Positions 12,901 to 27,900 of a stretch of DNA of 64,000 nucleotides are shown here, piece after piece. This DNA comes from Plazaster borealis (lineage: Eukaryota; Echinodermata; Asteroidea; Forcipulatida; Labidiasteridae): assembly GCA_021014325.1 (NCBI GenBank), contig CM037457.1:7360721-7424720 (forward strand). The letters run 5' to 3'. Numbering within the stretch: the stretch's first letter is position 1; each line of letters starts with the position of its first letter. The position numbers and the translations under genes are program-made. The notes under the pieces are model-generated. The model worked only from the letters and a program-made list of their open reading frames with translations, had not been told where the DNA came from and searched no databases.

Positions 12901-15900
12901 GATTGGCTCAACCTTGATAACACAAAGGATTGGCTAATGATCCAACTAAATAGAAAAGGTAGTATATGCATGCTACTCTATCCAGGCTGATGAAAATAAA
13001 ACCAATTACACTGTTCATCATCAAGCTACAACAATCAATTGTCATAGTGGGAATCATGGGGCGCTAACTGAAGATAGACAATATAATGCATTCAGGTCAA
13101 ATAGAAAACACCACTTACATGCACAAGCTGAGATGTCAAGAGGCAATAAATAGACAACAGTTTTTATTGTCTTTAGGGTGCTTACATGTACATTCTCTTA
13201 TCCCTCATTCTTTTTCAAAATCTAAATGTATTCATGGGAAAAAAAATCACCATTACATTGTCCAACTTTGTGTTGTACAGAATATGATGCCAACTATTTC
13301 TCTAAAAAAATGTGCATAGACTTAAGCCTATGGAGTAAAAACTGCAGACAAGAACCATAAAGCTACCATAGTATTAATGCCATGGTGATGTCCTGTACCC
13401 ACAAGAAGTCACTGTGATCTGTCTTATTTTTATGGGGGGAAACGTTGGATTTGCAGCATTAATTAACCCAATGGGTCGTTCAGAGTTTGTAACATTTTCC
13501 AGGCCCCACAGACAAAGATAATACTTTTCAAGACCTCTCTCCAACCCCTATTATCAATATTATTAGTTATCATATAAGTGTGAGTGGAAAATGGAAAACT
13601 ATAGCACTTCTCCGTCCCATATCCAACAAGGCTGAAATTGAATTTGGGACACAGACGCGCTATATTTTTCATATTCCACGAGCACGCATGTGATAACGAA
13701 TTTATCTTCAAGCAAATTTGAAGCGCAGATTAACGCAATACGTGGTGTTGGAAAAGCTGTTTGTTTTGCATATACTTAGCTTAAAATAGCCCAATGGCGC
13801 GGAGTTAGAACAGCCCAATCATAGGGTAATATTATAAGAGCAACTCTGAGAGCGCAACATGCAGGGTAGATTCATATCACACCCCTTGTTGCTATGGGTT
13901 GACCAATCAGAATCAAAAAATCAAGTTTGCTTGAAGATAATAGTCTTTTTGACAAAATTACCACATGGATAGACCTACCACATTGTACATGTAGAAGGTG
14001 GTCGAGCAAAAAACAAATATTGGAGTATCATTTTTTCTAATCCAATTTACAAATTTACCAAATTTACACAAAAACACAAAATCTGTTTTATTAAAACTGC
14101 AAGTTAAAGTTGGGCTTTTTTACAATTTTGTTATTCAGTAGATTTGCTTGAAACGAAGCAAGTAAGAGAAGAAGGTTTTTTCTCACTTTTCTTCCTCCTC
14201 ATATTTCTATTTTCTCCACAGTTAAAATATCAAATCATACACAGCCTTCCCCACCCAAAATTGGCACTTTGTTTGCCCCTGAAAATGTTGACAAACTCCT
14301 GACAGCCCCAAATTCCTGAACTGAGACTTTCAGAGAACTTGGATAAATTGTTGGACTTAATAATTTCACTCAAAACAACTAGAAAAACTGAATCACACAT
14401 ATTCATGATGTTCGCTTTTTGTGGGGTTTCTTTCCCAAGTGTAATAGGTACAGTAAATGCATCCATTGTGTGTCAAATATGTCTTCTTGCAAAGGTGTGT
14501 TTCATCAAGGTGACTAGCATCCTGTGGGGAGAGCTCATGAAGTCCAATTAAAAACCAACAAATAACTTTCTCTTTGAAGAGTTGTGATATTTTGCAGTGT
14601 AATCTTGCAACATACTTAGAATAGCAGTGTCCTGCCATGATGCTTGATTGGTTTTCTCGGGTTTGAGGGATTCCATATCTTCACATTCCGGTCAGGGTGA
14701 GCTTTTTAATGTTTGGATATATCTGGACTTATCACAAGACTAATTATGAGAAGGGATGGCTTACAGGTCAGGCACCCTGTAGAGTCCACTCAAACACCAT
14801 CTGCTGTTTTAACTCATTCACACGTTTTATTCCTTTTCTCTTTAGATTGTTGATCTTTTTGAGATCATTTCATGGAATTCTTATCCAGTGATACAAACTG
14901 CCATTCCATCTAAGGTCAGATGCAGTGTACAGGATACCGTGCTGTCATCATCTATTGTAATTGATCCAATGCATTCATATTTCCAAGGCTTTCTACGCCC
15001 ATTGATTTGTAAAAACAAAACCACACAAACACCACAGTAGTGTAAGTAAAGTTATGAGAGTTACATGACAAGTCTTGTGGGTACACCCTTAAATAATCTC
15101 TGTTCACTTGGTCTATGCGTTTATTTTAATTATTTGTTACGGTTTTAACTATTTTATTTTTTCTTTCAGTAAATTTTTGATATTGCCTTAAAAACAAGTA
15201 TTTAAATTGGAAGCTTCATTCAATTGATACATCTCAATATAAAAGACGCATTAGTAATGAACTGATAAGTTTAGTAGAAGAACTATTCCAGACCTTGAAA
15301 GAAATAACTTTTAAAAAAAAAGATGTACATTGGACAGCCCCATTCAGGCTTCTCAAACATGCAGGAATTCATCAGGAAAAAGCTTATTATTCAAAAACAT
15401 TTACAGCTCATGCTCCAGGGAAGGTGAATAAGCGAAGTAATAGATTTACACATACATGTAAAAAGTGTTATGGGTAATGACAAGTGTGAACCGAAAGGTG
15501 TTCTTGTTTGTATGTAGCTCAGTTATCAAAAACCCACTTGCTCTGGCCATGCTCTGGCAGTGTCACAGATGATGTTCTCAACTAACTTCAACAGTCGGGG
15601 AACAACATTTAAGTCTGACACATTCGTTTTTGTTTTCAATGTCCAACTCAATAAAATGTAGGGTTTTTTAACCATTCATACATGTGTCTTTTCTCATAAT
15701 GAAACATTTGTCTTTCACAAGTGAAATCTGACTTGATGAGTAATCAGATTATTCAAACAGGAAATCCCCAATGCTTTAAAACCAATGACATCAAATATCT
15801 TTGCTGATGGCTTAATTTAAACAAATAGAAAAGATATGCATCCTCAAATGTGGCCTACAAAAAGAACCTCCGTAGGGTTTCTGTTCTATTAGTAAATCCC

Positions 15901-18900
15901 TAACAGTACTATGAGTGTGATTCATTTCTTCAAATGGTTGACCAGTCAAATTACTCAGGTGGTTTTCATGAACATAAAAGTAATTTTTCATTGTTTAAAT
16001 GTTAGCTGTCAGACTATTTTTACAAAATAAAAAAACTAATGTTTGGGGACAAGTTTAAAACTTGCTTCTACAAAAAACGACGAAATAAACAACAATCTTT
16101 AAACCAGTGCAGATTAAACTCAAAAACTTTTTTTTTGTCGTTTGTTGGAAGTCTGAAAATACTAATTGTATTTAAAACAAAGGTAAATTTGTCCCATGTG
16201 ATGAATGTATTGCTTCACTACATTGTGCCCAAAGTTTTATTTTAGTCAGAGCTATGTAGTGGAATCAATCAACAAAGCAATGGTGGATTTTGCAATTTGT
16301 TTCCATTGTGTTTAAAAGGCTTTAAATGCGTAACAAAATTAACACTTTTAGACATAGGATATTCATTGCTGGTGACTGAATGTGGGTTTTATTCTTAACG
16401 TGACTGTGACTGGTGTGGAACAAGTCATCCCGTTTTTTAAATTTAGCCATGATTACTTCTCTTCATCTAGGAGTAAATTAATGGGTGTGAGAGCAGCAAC
16501 ATTTCCCAGAAAATTACTTATCAGGTAATATTGTTCAAGCAGTGCAAATACTACAGCAGGAAATTTTCTCCATTACTGCCCTGCAATGGCAGTAAGGTTT
16601 GATACCTTATGACCAGACACCCAAACAGGAATTCAACATAAATACCTGTTAACATGATTTCCTTTGTGCCTGGTATAAATCAAGCATGGGTCACTGGCTG
16701 AAGTTAAACATGTTTAAAGACATATTGAGGACAAGAAGTAGATTGGCAATGGTCCTGTTGAGTGTTTGTTTTAAGGCCACACATGTGGATATTTATTAAT
16801 ATCCATCATCCTCCAGTGGAAATGTCTGGCCTTCCTTCCTGGTGGTCAGTCATCTACAAATCACTATCAACACTGTCACTCTTTGATTAATGTCTGATTT
16901 CCTCAACATTCTCCAGCCCTGCCTAAAAGGTTGTCAAGATGCTCAAAAAGAGGTGGGTCTCCTTAACTCAACTGTTTTTCAAAAATGTTTAATTTAGAAA
17001 AAAAAATAGTTTGTAAAAAAGACACTAAAGGTTTTTTGTAAAGCATGATTTACAACTATTAATTAATGTTGAATCTCCAATTTTTCTGAAATTGATGATT
17101 CTGCTACTTTCTATTCAAATTATATTTCTATAACAAGCCTTTTATCTGTTCTCTACAATTACGTACTATCAATATTTTTGTTGGCAATATTGACTATAGT
17201 TTTTGATTGACACTTTGTATTGTTAGACATACATAACCTCCATTAATTCTAATCAGGTGGCTTTTATGTAAACACTTGCAATATCACAATATCATCACAG
17301 ATGGAAAACAAAAACATTCTGTAATTATATATGCTACCATAGCAATAATACACATTAGTTTCTGATGTCCATTGACAAGCTTTCAAAACTCTTATAATTA
17401 CAGTGCATTTAATTCAACTAATGAATCCTCCATTGTAAAATTGATGTGGGGACAGAGTAATGGTAAAAGAAAACAGTGCTTTCAAACTGTTTTGAAGATA
17501 CTAACATACAGTTTGCATTTGATTTAAGGAGCTGTATCCAAGAATCAATGACAGTTCTTGGTGCAACTGCTGCACTTCCTCATTCACCCTCATCCCTAAA
17601 GCAATTATTTTGCTGGGAAAATTGAAGTGTTGAAAATTTCTGCTTGTCTAATTCCATTACATGAGACAAGTAAATCATACACTATGTAGGAGCGTAGTAT
17701 GATCAAGTGTATACCTAGTTTGAGATGTTTGGACTCTGATCTAGAATACCAAGAGAGCATCAGGCAATGATCCTCAAGAGTTGCATTGTGTTGTGGTTAT
17801 TAGACATTATGTAGACAACTAAAATTGAATTTCAAAATAAACAAGATACTAATTCATGATGCTAACAATACATTATTGTAAACGATCATGGTTTTCATTC
17901 AATTTAGTCGTTTATAAATTTTCCTAATACTGAAACATCCAGTTTGGTTGTAAGTCTCAAACTCTCTGATTAAATATCAAAAGCCCTGGTAAAGTACGCT
18001 CCTTGTAACTACCTTACCTACTGAGTCATGCTATCTTACCATTTTCAATCTTCGGTTTTTTCAGTGGGTCAGCTCCATGTCCTAAGCCATGTAACATATG
18101 AACAGTCTGTGACAGAGATAGAGGCAGGCTGCGCTTTGGAGGTCTGCCCGGACGACTACTGTGAAAAATGGGGGAAAATACAAGACAAATAATAAAATGG
18201 TATTCAATTGGAACAAAATGTTTCTCCACGGTTTAATCACAAATTGCTTAAAATACAACAAAGGAGGAGAGAGTAGTGATATGGTATATCTTGTAATGTT
18301 ATCAACCACCAGCAGTCTATTACTAATGTACATGCAGTTATCACTTAGGCCCAATTTCATAGAGCACAAAAAGTAGCTAAGCACAAAAAAAGTAGCTTAG
18401 CACAAAATAACTATGCTTACCAGGACAAGGTCACCAGCCAAAATACCATGTCACATGTACTATTTATGACTGGTATCCTGCTCCTTTTTGCTTAGCAGAA
18501 AATTGTTAAGCAATATTTCCTGCTGAAGCAGCTCAATGAAATCGGGCCCTAATTATAACCCAGGCCACAGCACACACTCCATTGGATATCCATGCACACC
18601 CCTTATGACTTTAGGTTACCGAATGCCTCATGGGATTGTACTTGACATGATCTAGGAGTTACAAGTCAAGCATCATCTCATGTTGGTATCACTGGGACAG
18701 CAAACATTATATTCTAATCCTCCAAATAATCCAAAAGTGCACCTTGCTTATTGTCAGCTTGAGTTGTGCATTATATACAAAGTACTTGTATGTATGCATG
18801 CACCAGAACGCAAGACTCCCAAATGCATTGTGACTTATCAGGGGCATGTTACATCAGCATTCTCCCTTAACAGTGGTCTGCTGGCCAATACCTTTTTTCA

Positions 18901-21900
18901 ACCACCTGAGGACCAGTCAAAATTGACTCCAAGTGGTCCAGCTGGCTACCTTACGTTGAAAAGCATCCTTATTCCATTTGAAATACAGACTAGTGTAAAA
19001 AGTGAAGGACTAACAAAATGACAAGCTAATTGGTCCTGCTGGCCAGTCACTAACAAAGTTAAGGGCAAACCCGTTACATCACTAATGGTCAAAATCCTTT
19101 GTTACATGTATTGGCACAATTTGTTATAAGGATGATCAAAGGAGGAGGGGGTGTGACCATCGACAGAGCTTTAAAATCAACCAATGTAGTATTCAACTGA
19201 GAATGTATACCATTGGATGCAATGGCAACTAATTTATTATATCCTTGGCTTCCCTAAATATTTGTGTAATGTATCATGGAGTCCTTGAGATTCCCTTGTA
19301 ATAAGATTGCAATAGCTGGGAATATAAATTCTTTCAATAACATTAATTTCAGAAACCATGCAGTATTATGAGACTAGCTGCATCAAAGAAAAAAAGCACA
19401 TCCAAGGACTCATTATAACACTGTTGCAAACACACCTAGGCCTACCATCAGTTTATAATGGGTGCCATTTTTTGATCTAGTCAACAAATTGAAAGCTTCT
19501 AGTTGCCTTTTGGAAAAGGTTGCCAAAGAATACCTGTAGAAGTATGCTGCAATGGAGCAACCAGAACATATCTTAGGAGGGGGCTAGGCATCCAGTCTTC
19601 AGCGGGAGTAGGGGAGGTGGGGGCTTGGGGATAGGGGATTTATGTCAAATACAAAATGAAACACTATACAGAATAGCAACTTCAATGTTCTAAGCACTCC
19701 TTTTGGTAATAATTGTCCCTTTCCTTCTCATCACTCTCTAGGAACAAATCCAATATAGTCAATATTTCAACAATTGGCAGGCCCTTGAGGTGGCTCAGGG
19801 TTTCTCCAAATGTTCAATTTTGTGCTTTGACACTAAATGACGTCATAGCAATAAAGAACAGAGGTCTTGTTAATGTACCCATGTTAACACTAAGTTACCA
19901 CAACACATTGCTATTTAAGATGCAAACTTTTGATATAGTTTTGTCATATTTGGACTATCCTTCAACATGACAGTATGATGCGTGTACAACCAATGAAGCT
20001 TTGTTATTTTGACATATTTATTGTTTCCCAACTACATAACATTACTATCATTGAATAGTCTATATTTATCACATAAAATGCACTCAAATGTTTCATTTTA
20101 AAACATAAACGAATGGAAACTTTCACAAGTCTTGCATGTATATATTAAGGCCTTCTTTGCATTTCAAATTTTACTACATGTTCCATTTGTATTTATTTTG
20201 TAATAAAAAAAAACAGTTTTACCTAGCATTGAAACAACCTGGCATGTACACATTGTAAGATACATGTACAATGTACCTACAGAGCCTTAGTCCAGCTGCC
20301 CTTTGATGTTTAAATACATTTCCACAAACATTGAAGCCGGTATCCAAATAATAAAACAACACAGATGATTGATATTTGAAATTGATTCCCCTGTTGTCAT
20401 GGTTAAACATGCAAATACAAATCCTTCTTCAGACCAAGAAAAAAATTAAGCTGTCAAAAACATGTGTCTATTTCCACGCTAAAAACAAACATCCATGTAC
20501 ATTGAGAAATAAAAGGCATTATCATTAAAAATTGAGTTTGCAATGCACAAAGAGTTTAGGTTACCAGATACTAAACCTTCTCCTCAAATGAATAGACCAA
20601 GAATTACATAGATTGTAATTACAGAGTGGCTGATTCGGACTCCTATTCAATGAATCATCTGTAGATTAGTGAATGATCGATGTCATTATTGGCCACATAT
20701 TAATTGCTAAATTTCACTGTCGACTGCTGAAGAGGATGATCTTAGTCAATACAAAACAGCAAAGTGCATCTTTAATTGCATGCTTTATTTTCATCTAGTT
20801 GTATTCCAAGGTGACTCAGCAGTGGATGCCAGATTGGTGTTTTCTTAAGTCTGTATCACCTTTCTTCACATTGGGTGCTGTAACAATAATAGGCTTATTA
20901 CAATCACCTGGCAATCCTACCAATATTAAACTAAGAGGCCTTTGCTGGCATATCAACTCCATCCAGTTTACACATTGACAGCAAGGGTACACCATCAGCT
21001 TTAGGAAACAGCAGTTCATGTCAATCCTACACAGTAGACCTTATTGCGCTACAAAAACAATTATTAGTTTCACAAATAACTGATCAAGTTCCTTTTGAAT
21101 GATTGGTTAATATGAACAAACTTTAATGAAAGTGAGCTTTCGTATACTAACATAAACTGGCTGAAATCAGGTTATGTCCAATTCTACTTTATTGTATCTT
21201 GTATATAACAAAAAAGTAGAAAGTACATGAGATGGGTGCTCTGATGCCAACCTGCCTCTGAAAGTTTTCAACTGCCATGAAGATGCCAGTAACAATCAGA
21301 CGGTAGAAACTAATATAGGTCTGTCCTAAGACCATAAAGGAAATGGATCTTAAGAATTAAAAGAAAAAGATCACAAACGTTTCTTATTAAGAAACTCAAA
21401 GAAAGACAAAAATGGCTCCAAGATAAATGAACAAAGACAAGAAATGGATTAGATCATGGATACTCCCTCTCAAATGGATTCATTGTGAGGAACACAAAAA
21501 AGCATCCCACCTGAATCAAATTGTAGTGTTAATGTACTTTGCAGCATTAATTGACATTTGACAAAGTCGTTATGAAGAAGAAAAAGTTCACCCAAATATT
21601 GCCTCAAGGTTAATAAGCGTAATAGAGTCAGAAGCAACCAGCCATGAGAATAACAGTATTTCTGAATATGGCTTACTTTATTGCAATGAAACACTGACTG
21701 ATGCTCGCTCCTCAGAAATCCGATCTTCTTTCAATTCTCTAGAAACTTGGGATAATTTGATATTGCAGATCCTAAGTAGGAAAAATATCAACCGGATTAT
21801 AAGCCCTGAAAAAAATCAATTACAGCTTGGATTTTAATACAAGAGTGCATTTATCTGGCTCATGACTTTTAGCTCTGATAACCTCAGTGCTTACGATTGT

Positions 21901-24900
21901 CCATGTAACTGTACTTTCTTCCTTCCTACCGTCCCAAAGGACTTGATGCCAAGTCCTTTTGATGATTGAAAGCCAAACCACCAAGCTCCATTAAAAATGC
22001 ATCCATTCTTCATGCTCGTGTGCATTTCCGAGTTCATTATTAATTCAAGCAAACGGAATATATTTTTGCATGACTCCTTGCTGTGTGCAGACAGCCGGCC
22101 CAGGGGATCATCATGTTTCATTCTGTGTTTGAACGCACAAAGACAGATCGGCCTCTCAAGCAGTCTCCTCATTTCAATGACAATTGCCAAATTTAAGGCT
22201 AAACTTCATCATACAAGAACCTTTCTGCACAAACTTCTTAATCAGCTGTCTTTCCCAATCAATTTATTGCTATAGAGAAGATACAGTAGGGAATGAAATA
22301 AAGGGATGAATGAAAATGGTCTGATCCATAAATGAAACCCTAAATTGCACAAACTGCCAACTACTTTATTTCAAAATAAAGTTGAGTACAATAAATTTAT
22401 AATTCAAGATTATGACAAAGCCCTAGAAAATCTTTAGGGGGACTAATTGCATATAAATTGAATTTTTGATCTAACTGAAGTTAAGAAGTACACTTAGTAC
22501 AAACAGAAAAGTACAATACCTCATGGTAGTGATGATACAAACGGTACCAACAAAAGGGTCAAACCTTGCCTTTACTGCGTTCAGTACATATATTGGATGG
22601 TCCAATATAGACATTAAGTTATTCCCAATACTCACAATTACAAGTCAAGTACGGACCCAAAGTACACATAATTGGGAGTTCTCAGTAAGGAATGGGGCAG
22701 CATTATTACAGACAACAAAAGCTTAGGTGCCACAGCGTCCCTGGAAGCCTTTAGCAGTGTTTGGGTGAAAAGCCTTTGCCTCTCTGTCCCTCCATGGTAC
22801 TACTGGGCATGAAATATGAAGACATTTGGGCTGCAGGGCCCAGTGCTTCACTGTCTCTGCTCTATCATTGTCATGTCACCTCAGCAAAGGTGAACAAACA
22901 CAAATGATTTTTTAACCAAAGGCAGGAAAACAGTATCAACTTTCCAGGGACCTAAACAAACAAGAGAGATATGAGGCCTGTTTGACATCCATTGAGTGAG
23001 CAATGTCATGTTTGTACCCACACTTCACATACAGGTTTAACAAATTGTTCCCCTTCATTTATTGATCTGTTTTATTATTTATTTTTCCAAATCAAGGTAG
23101 ATTTGACAGTGAGAAATCACATCTTGTTCAATAAGGTCAAATTTCTCCATTGGTAATACTCTTGTGACAACAGGTTGCACAAATAACACAACTTTGTGAT
23201 CAAAGCTTTTTCTTGACAAGATGAATGAGCTGCCAAGTTTCTTTTCTCCTTATGCAGAGCTAGCTGACTAAGACACCCACCTACGGAAGCTTAAAGTGAC
23301 TATCCGTGTTTCCGTGTTTCAGAGAATATTATCTTGGAGAGACATCTTTCCCTGCTATTGCAGTGTTCGTGGGGTACAAATAGGGCAGGGCCCCTTCCAA
23401 AAATGCTTTTGATTTTAGGGCCAATCATGCAGTAGGCAAATTTCATACTTTTTTTACAGTGTACAAATGAAGTATCATGAACAAAAGGCTAAGGGGCAAA
23501 AAGGTCTAAAATTGCTTTTAGGAAACAAATTTGTTGACGTATTTCAAACATATTGAGTTGAAATGTCTCATTAGAGCGCCACCTATCAGCAGAAGAAGGA
23601 GATGCATGTATAATTAAACAAGCACAATCATCACGAAGCATTGCGAGTTCAAAATGTGATGAGTGGGAATAGTCTGCACAATTTGTTCAAAGCAGGGCTC
23701 TCCCCAGGATTTGTCAAAACTGTGGGGCATTCTGGACTTTGGCTGTTCAGTTTGGCTGAAGCATGCTAAATTGAAACAAGGTCCTCTGATTGTTTTTTTA
23801 CTTGGTGTTTATCTTTGGTTTTAAAAGCCCTACTGTGCAATCTGCAAATTCTAAATGGCTTTATCTTTATGGTTTTTGTGAATTTGATCTGAAGTCCCCA
23901 ATACCCCAAAACCCAGCAAACTGGGGATATTTCAATTGATTTGATACTGTGCCGGCCCCTGACCCTAGCGGTCAGCAAGGGGTCTAATGCCCCCCCCCCA
24001 ATTAGTGAAGTTTTTTTGTTTGTTTTTTGTCACCATGATTGTTTTGCTCACTACCTTTATTAAATTCATAACCTGTCTGGACTATTGTATAAAACTTGTG
24101 TACCAGTGACATCTTGATGAACAGCACAGCTACCTTTACCGACTTATGAAAGACTGCAACTAACATATCCTGAGTGGATGGAAAGCTACGCTTCCTTATG
24201 AATATTGATATTTATCAACAGCAAATTACAGCCTGTTGGTTAGCTTTGACTTTGGATAATGATATGGCTGACCAGACGTTGTATATCACAGAGGCAGTTT
24301 ACGATTGCGCGTGTATGCAATGCAGGAAATGTACTGTACTGTGCATATCAGCTTTGGTGAAATCTGGACTATTCCATTTCACAAGGCGAAGCCGAATGAA
24401 ATGGAAAAGCCTGATTTCACCAAGTCATTATATTCTGCAATAATACACGAACGAAATGCATTCAATCTTTTGGCTTGAATAACTCACACATACATGTAGA
24501 TCCTTTTCATTTGAAATTATGTTCACAATAAACAAAAAATAGACATGAAAACTCATCAACTCCACACTCTGATTTATTTTTTAAACTTCTAAACAACGTG
24601 GACGACTACTTTTAGAAACCAATCTTGTCTGCCAAGACATGACCTTGCCTCGTTTGGACAAATGGGAAGGGAACAAATATTGTTTTGAAACAACGTCTTG
24701 AAGCATCCAAAGTGTCCTATAATTATCCATATAGGACTCATCAAATAAAGGATGACATAATTATTATGTGTGTTTCACCAATCAAATGAACAGAATATGT
24801 GTATGTAATAGTATGTAATAGTTTGTAATACATAGTAGTCATACGCTCTTGAACCTTTTTTACTACTGAGATCATGTGACAGTGACTTAAACCTCAACAA

Positions 24901-27900
24901 AAGCTTGAACCACCTTCAGTCTTACCAAGTCTACAGGTGTGATATAGTTTAATGTGAACATTTTAATCTCCATCCAGATATTATTCCTTAATTAACAAAT
25001 GCACTTTATAGCTAAACACATTTGTGACGTGAAGTACTCCACATTGTGTAAATGAGAAACAAGGAAGAGAAACAACCGAATGTAAAATGTTACTTGAGTC
25101 TTGTAATGTCAAAGTTGTCAACAACCTGCAGTGTGTAGTCACAGAAGTAACTGTTTATTTGTACAAGATGCAAATATTTAACAGTAAATCAATTCTATAA
25201 ATGGGCATCCACTCAACACAAACAGACAAACACATGAGATTGTGGACATATGTCATTTCCCATGAAAGGCAGTTCAATCCAATAAAAAGTTGTGAAAATA
25301 TACAAATGGCTCTAACCTTTGACCAATCAAAACACAAGCTCTTGAATGAGCCACCTGTCCACCCCTAATCCAGACCTACATGTAAATCATGTGATTACAT
25401 GCCACACATACCAACAGCACTACTTTACTCATCTCTAATTATTAAACATGATTGTATACCCTCATTTGTAGTGAAAGATCACATCAACAGAAGTGAAAAG
25501 TTTCTTTTTTCACAAAAACATGAATGAACCTGGTGCCCCTGCGCATTGAAAGAAAGTGACTTTGTAAGTACATAAACACCATTGCCCAGTGAACGTGTCC
25601 TTCTGTTCTATAATGTTTCTTCAATTCAGGAAGGAGTTTTTACCAACTTTTGACACTGACATAACAAAATGGAGCTAGTCATTTCAAATGGAAGCGGTTC
25701 ATAAGGATTTGATTCAACAAAACTGATGTAAAAGTTAAGCAGTTTATTCCTTGACCCCAGAGTCAACAATGTTATTAACTTTCATTTTAAACATTGAAGG
25801 AAAAAATATGTTTATGTTTATGTATACTAAAAAATCAAAAAACATTTGTTCTGACATATCTTAGCTGAACAACCGAGAAACAAATTGCATGTTGCAAGTA
25901 TAGCATACACGGCACATGGCATGCAGTTATCCGATGGAAGCATCAAGTTTATTTCACATTATTAGAGGATTGCATGCTTCGTTACACCTACTTTTTGTGA
26001 ATGAGTTCATTTAAATGTATTTTTGATTGGTCGTTTTTTCTATGCCATAACATTTGGCCCTTGGAAAAAAAAGTGAATATTTATAGTCCAAGGGCTGACA
26101 TACATGTAAATATGATTTAGGCTTTAATGAACTTTTCAGGCTGTTTAACAACAACTTTGTGGATCTTTCTTCCGGCAAAACAATCAGAAATCGGGATAAA
26201 GGAGGAAGAACATTATGCCTGTTCATTTGACAATTGTTAACCATAAGATGTTGTTCTTTTATTTATTTTCATCCACTTGTCTCTCATAAGCCACATAAGG
26301 CAAGACATCTCTGCAGCAATGAGGAATTGTATTGAATGAACTCTGTCACCAACCTTACTTCCCAATCCAAAAAACACTCAATAAATGATAACTAGTCCAG
26401 CCCAAATTAATCCCCCACCACCCCAAGGTCCCAGATGGTGAATAGAGAGGCCATACCATGGACCATACACTGACAATAGAGTACGTGAAAAGCCAGTCCC
26501 ACAATTGCCATAGGCCTAAACCAAAAAACAACTACTCCTTTCTCTCATTGGTCAAGGCTCATTGATTTCATTTCTAACTTGAGTCAGAATCTATGCTTCT
26601 GCGCTTTACCCAATTATTTCAACCAATCTGAGCTAAGGTCAGTCTAAAGTGACCAATATATCATGCATGGGTCTTGTTACAGTATAATGAGCTTGGAAGG
26701 TTAGGGCTAGTCAATCCATCTGGGGTAAAACTGAACAGCACAAAAGAAAGTGAATTGTAATCTTTTATGTTACAGTAAATAACTCTGATTACTTCATTAA
26801 TTTTAATGCTGTATTTAGCATGTATGGTGGTTCTCCGCCATCACTAGTGATTAGAAAATAAAACATCCAAATATGGCCTGTTGGGGGTCACTAGTTTATC
26901 ACAAAAGCCACGTTTTTTAAGTTGGAATTCTGATTGATAAGATCAACAAGGGCAACTTGTCAGACAAAAAGAACACTTTTAAAGTTTCTTTGTCACTATT
27001 TATCATTCATCAAAGTATAAATTGGCATCCGATTGATATTTTTAGTGAAATTTATTGGTAAATACAACTCAATCCATTTATGCAATAAATCTTTTTGAAA
27101 TTCTTTGATGTAGGCCTATGTAGCTCATCGCGATGTAGAATTGCACACAATGCACCATTATCATCAAATTCAATTTGAAGAAAAAAATGCTTCGTGTTTG
27201 ATACAACACAGGTTATATTGACAAAACTGCTGCTGCTGGTACATTGTTATACTCACTTTCTGTGTGAATCAAGGTGCACTGAACAATAAACCGATGACAA
27301 ACCATTTCATAATGTTATTCAATAAACAAGAAAATTCTAAAGATGCCTATTGACTTTTTGTATTTGTTCTAATTGTGAAACTTGAGAGGAGTAACTTTCC
27401 ATTCCATGGAAACAATAATAACCTCAGTGTTAATCAATCACATTAAAATTAATGCTGTAGAAATGGGGCATTGCATCACTAACCCCCAATAATAAGAGGT
27501 GGAGAGTGTGAGAAAACAAGTGTATCTCCACCAGCAGGCAGTAGCATTAACAACACAAGAAGACTTCTCATTGAGTTGAGTGCAGCTTCACACATATCTG
27601 CAATGATTCATCTGTTTATATTGCATTAATGTAGTCTGCCGCTCTAAATGATTTAAGTGAGAATCTTGGCATATAAATACCCAGGACTAATTCCCACAAG
27701 AATTGATCAGGATGCATCCAGACTGTATCAAATTGCTCAGCAAGAACAAATAAATTGCAGAGAGAGGAGAGGGGGGTAGACAGGCAGTTTGCCACGGGGA
27801 GGAAGGGTCTATAGTATTGAGTTATTGTACCAGCCTAAATTGCTCCGAGTGGTTCTCCATAAGGCACAACTATTAACGCAATTAATAGTAATATAGAACA

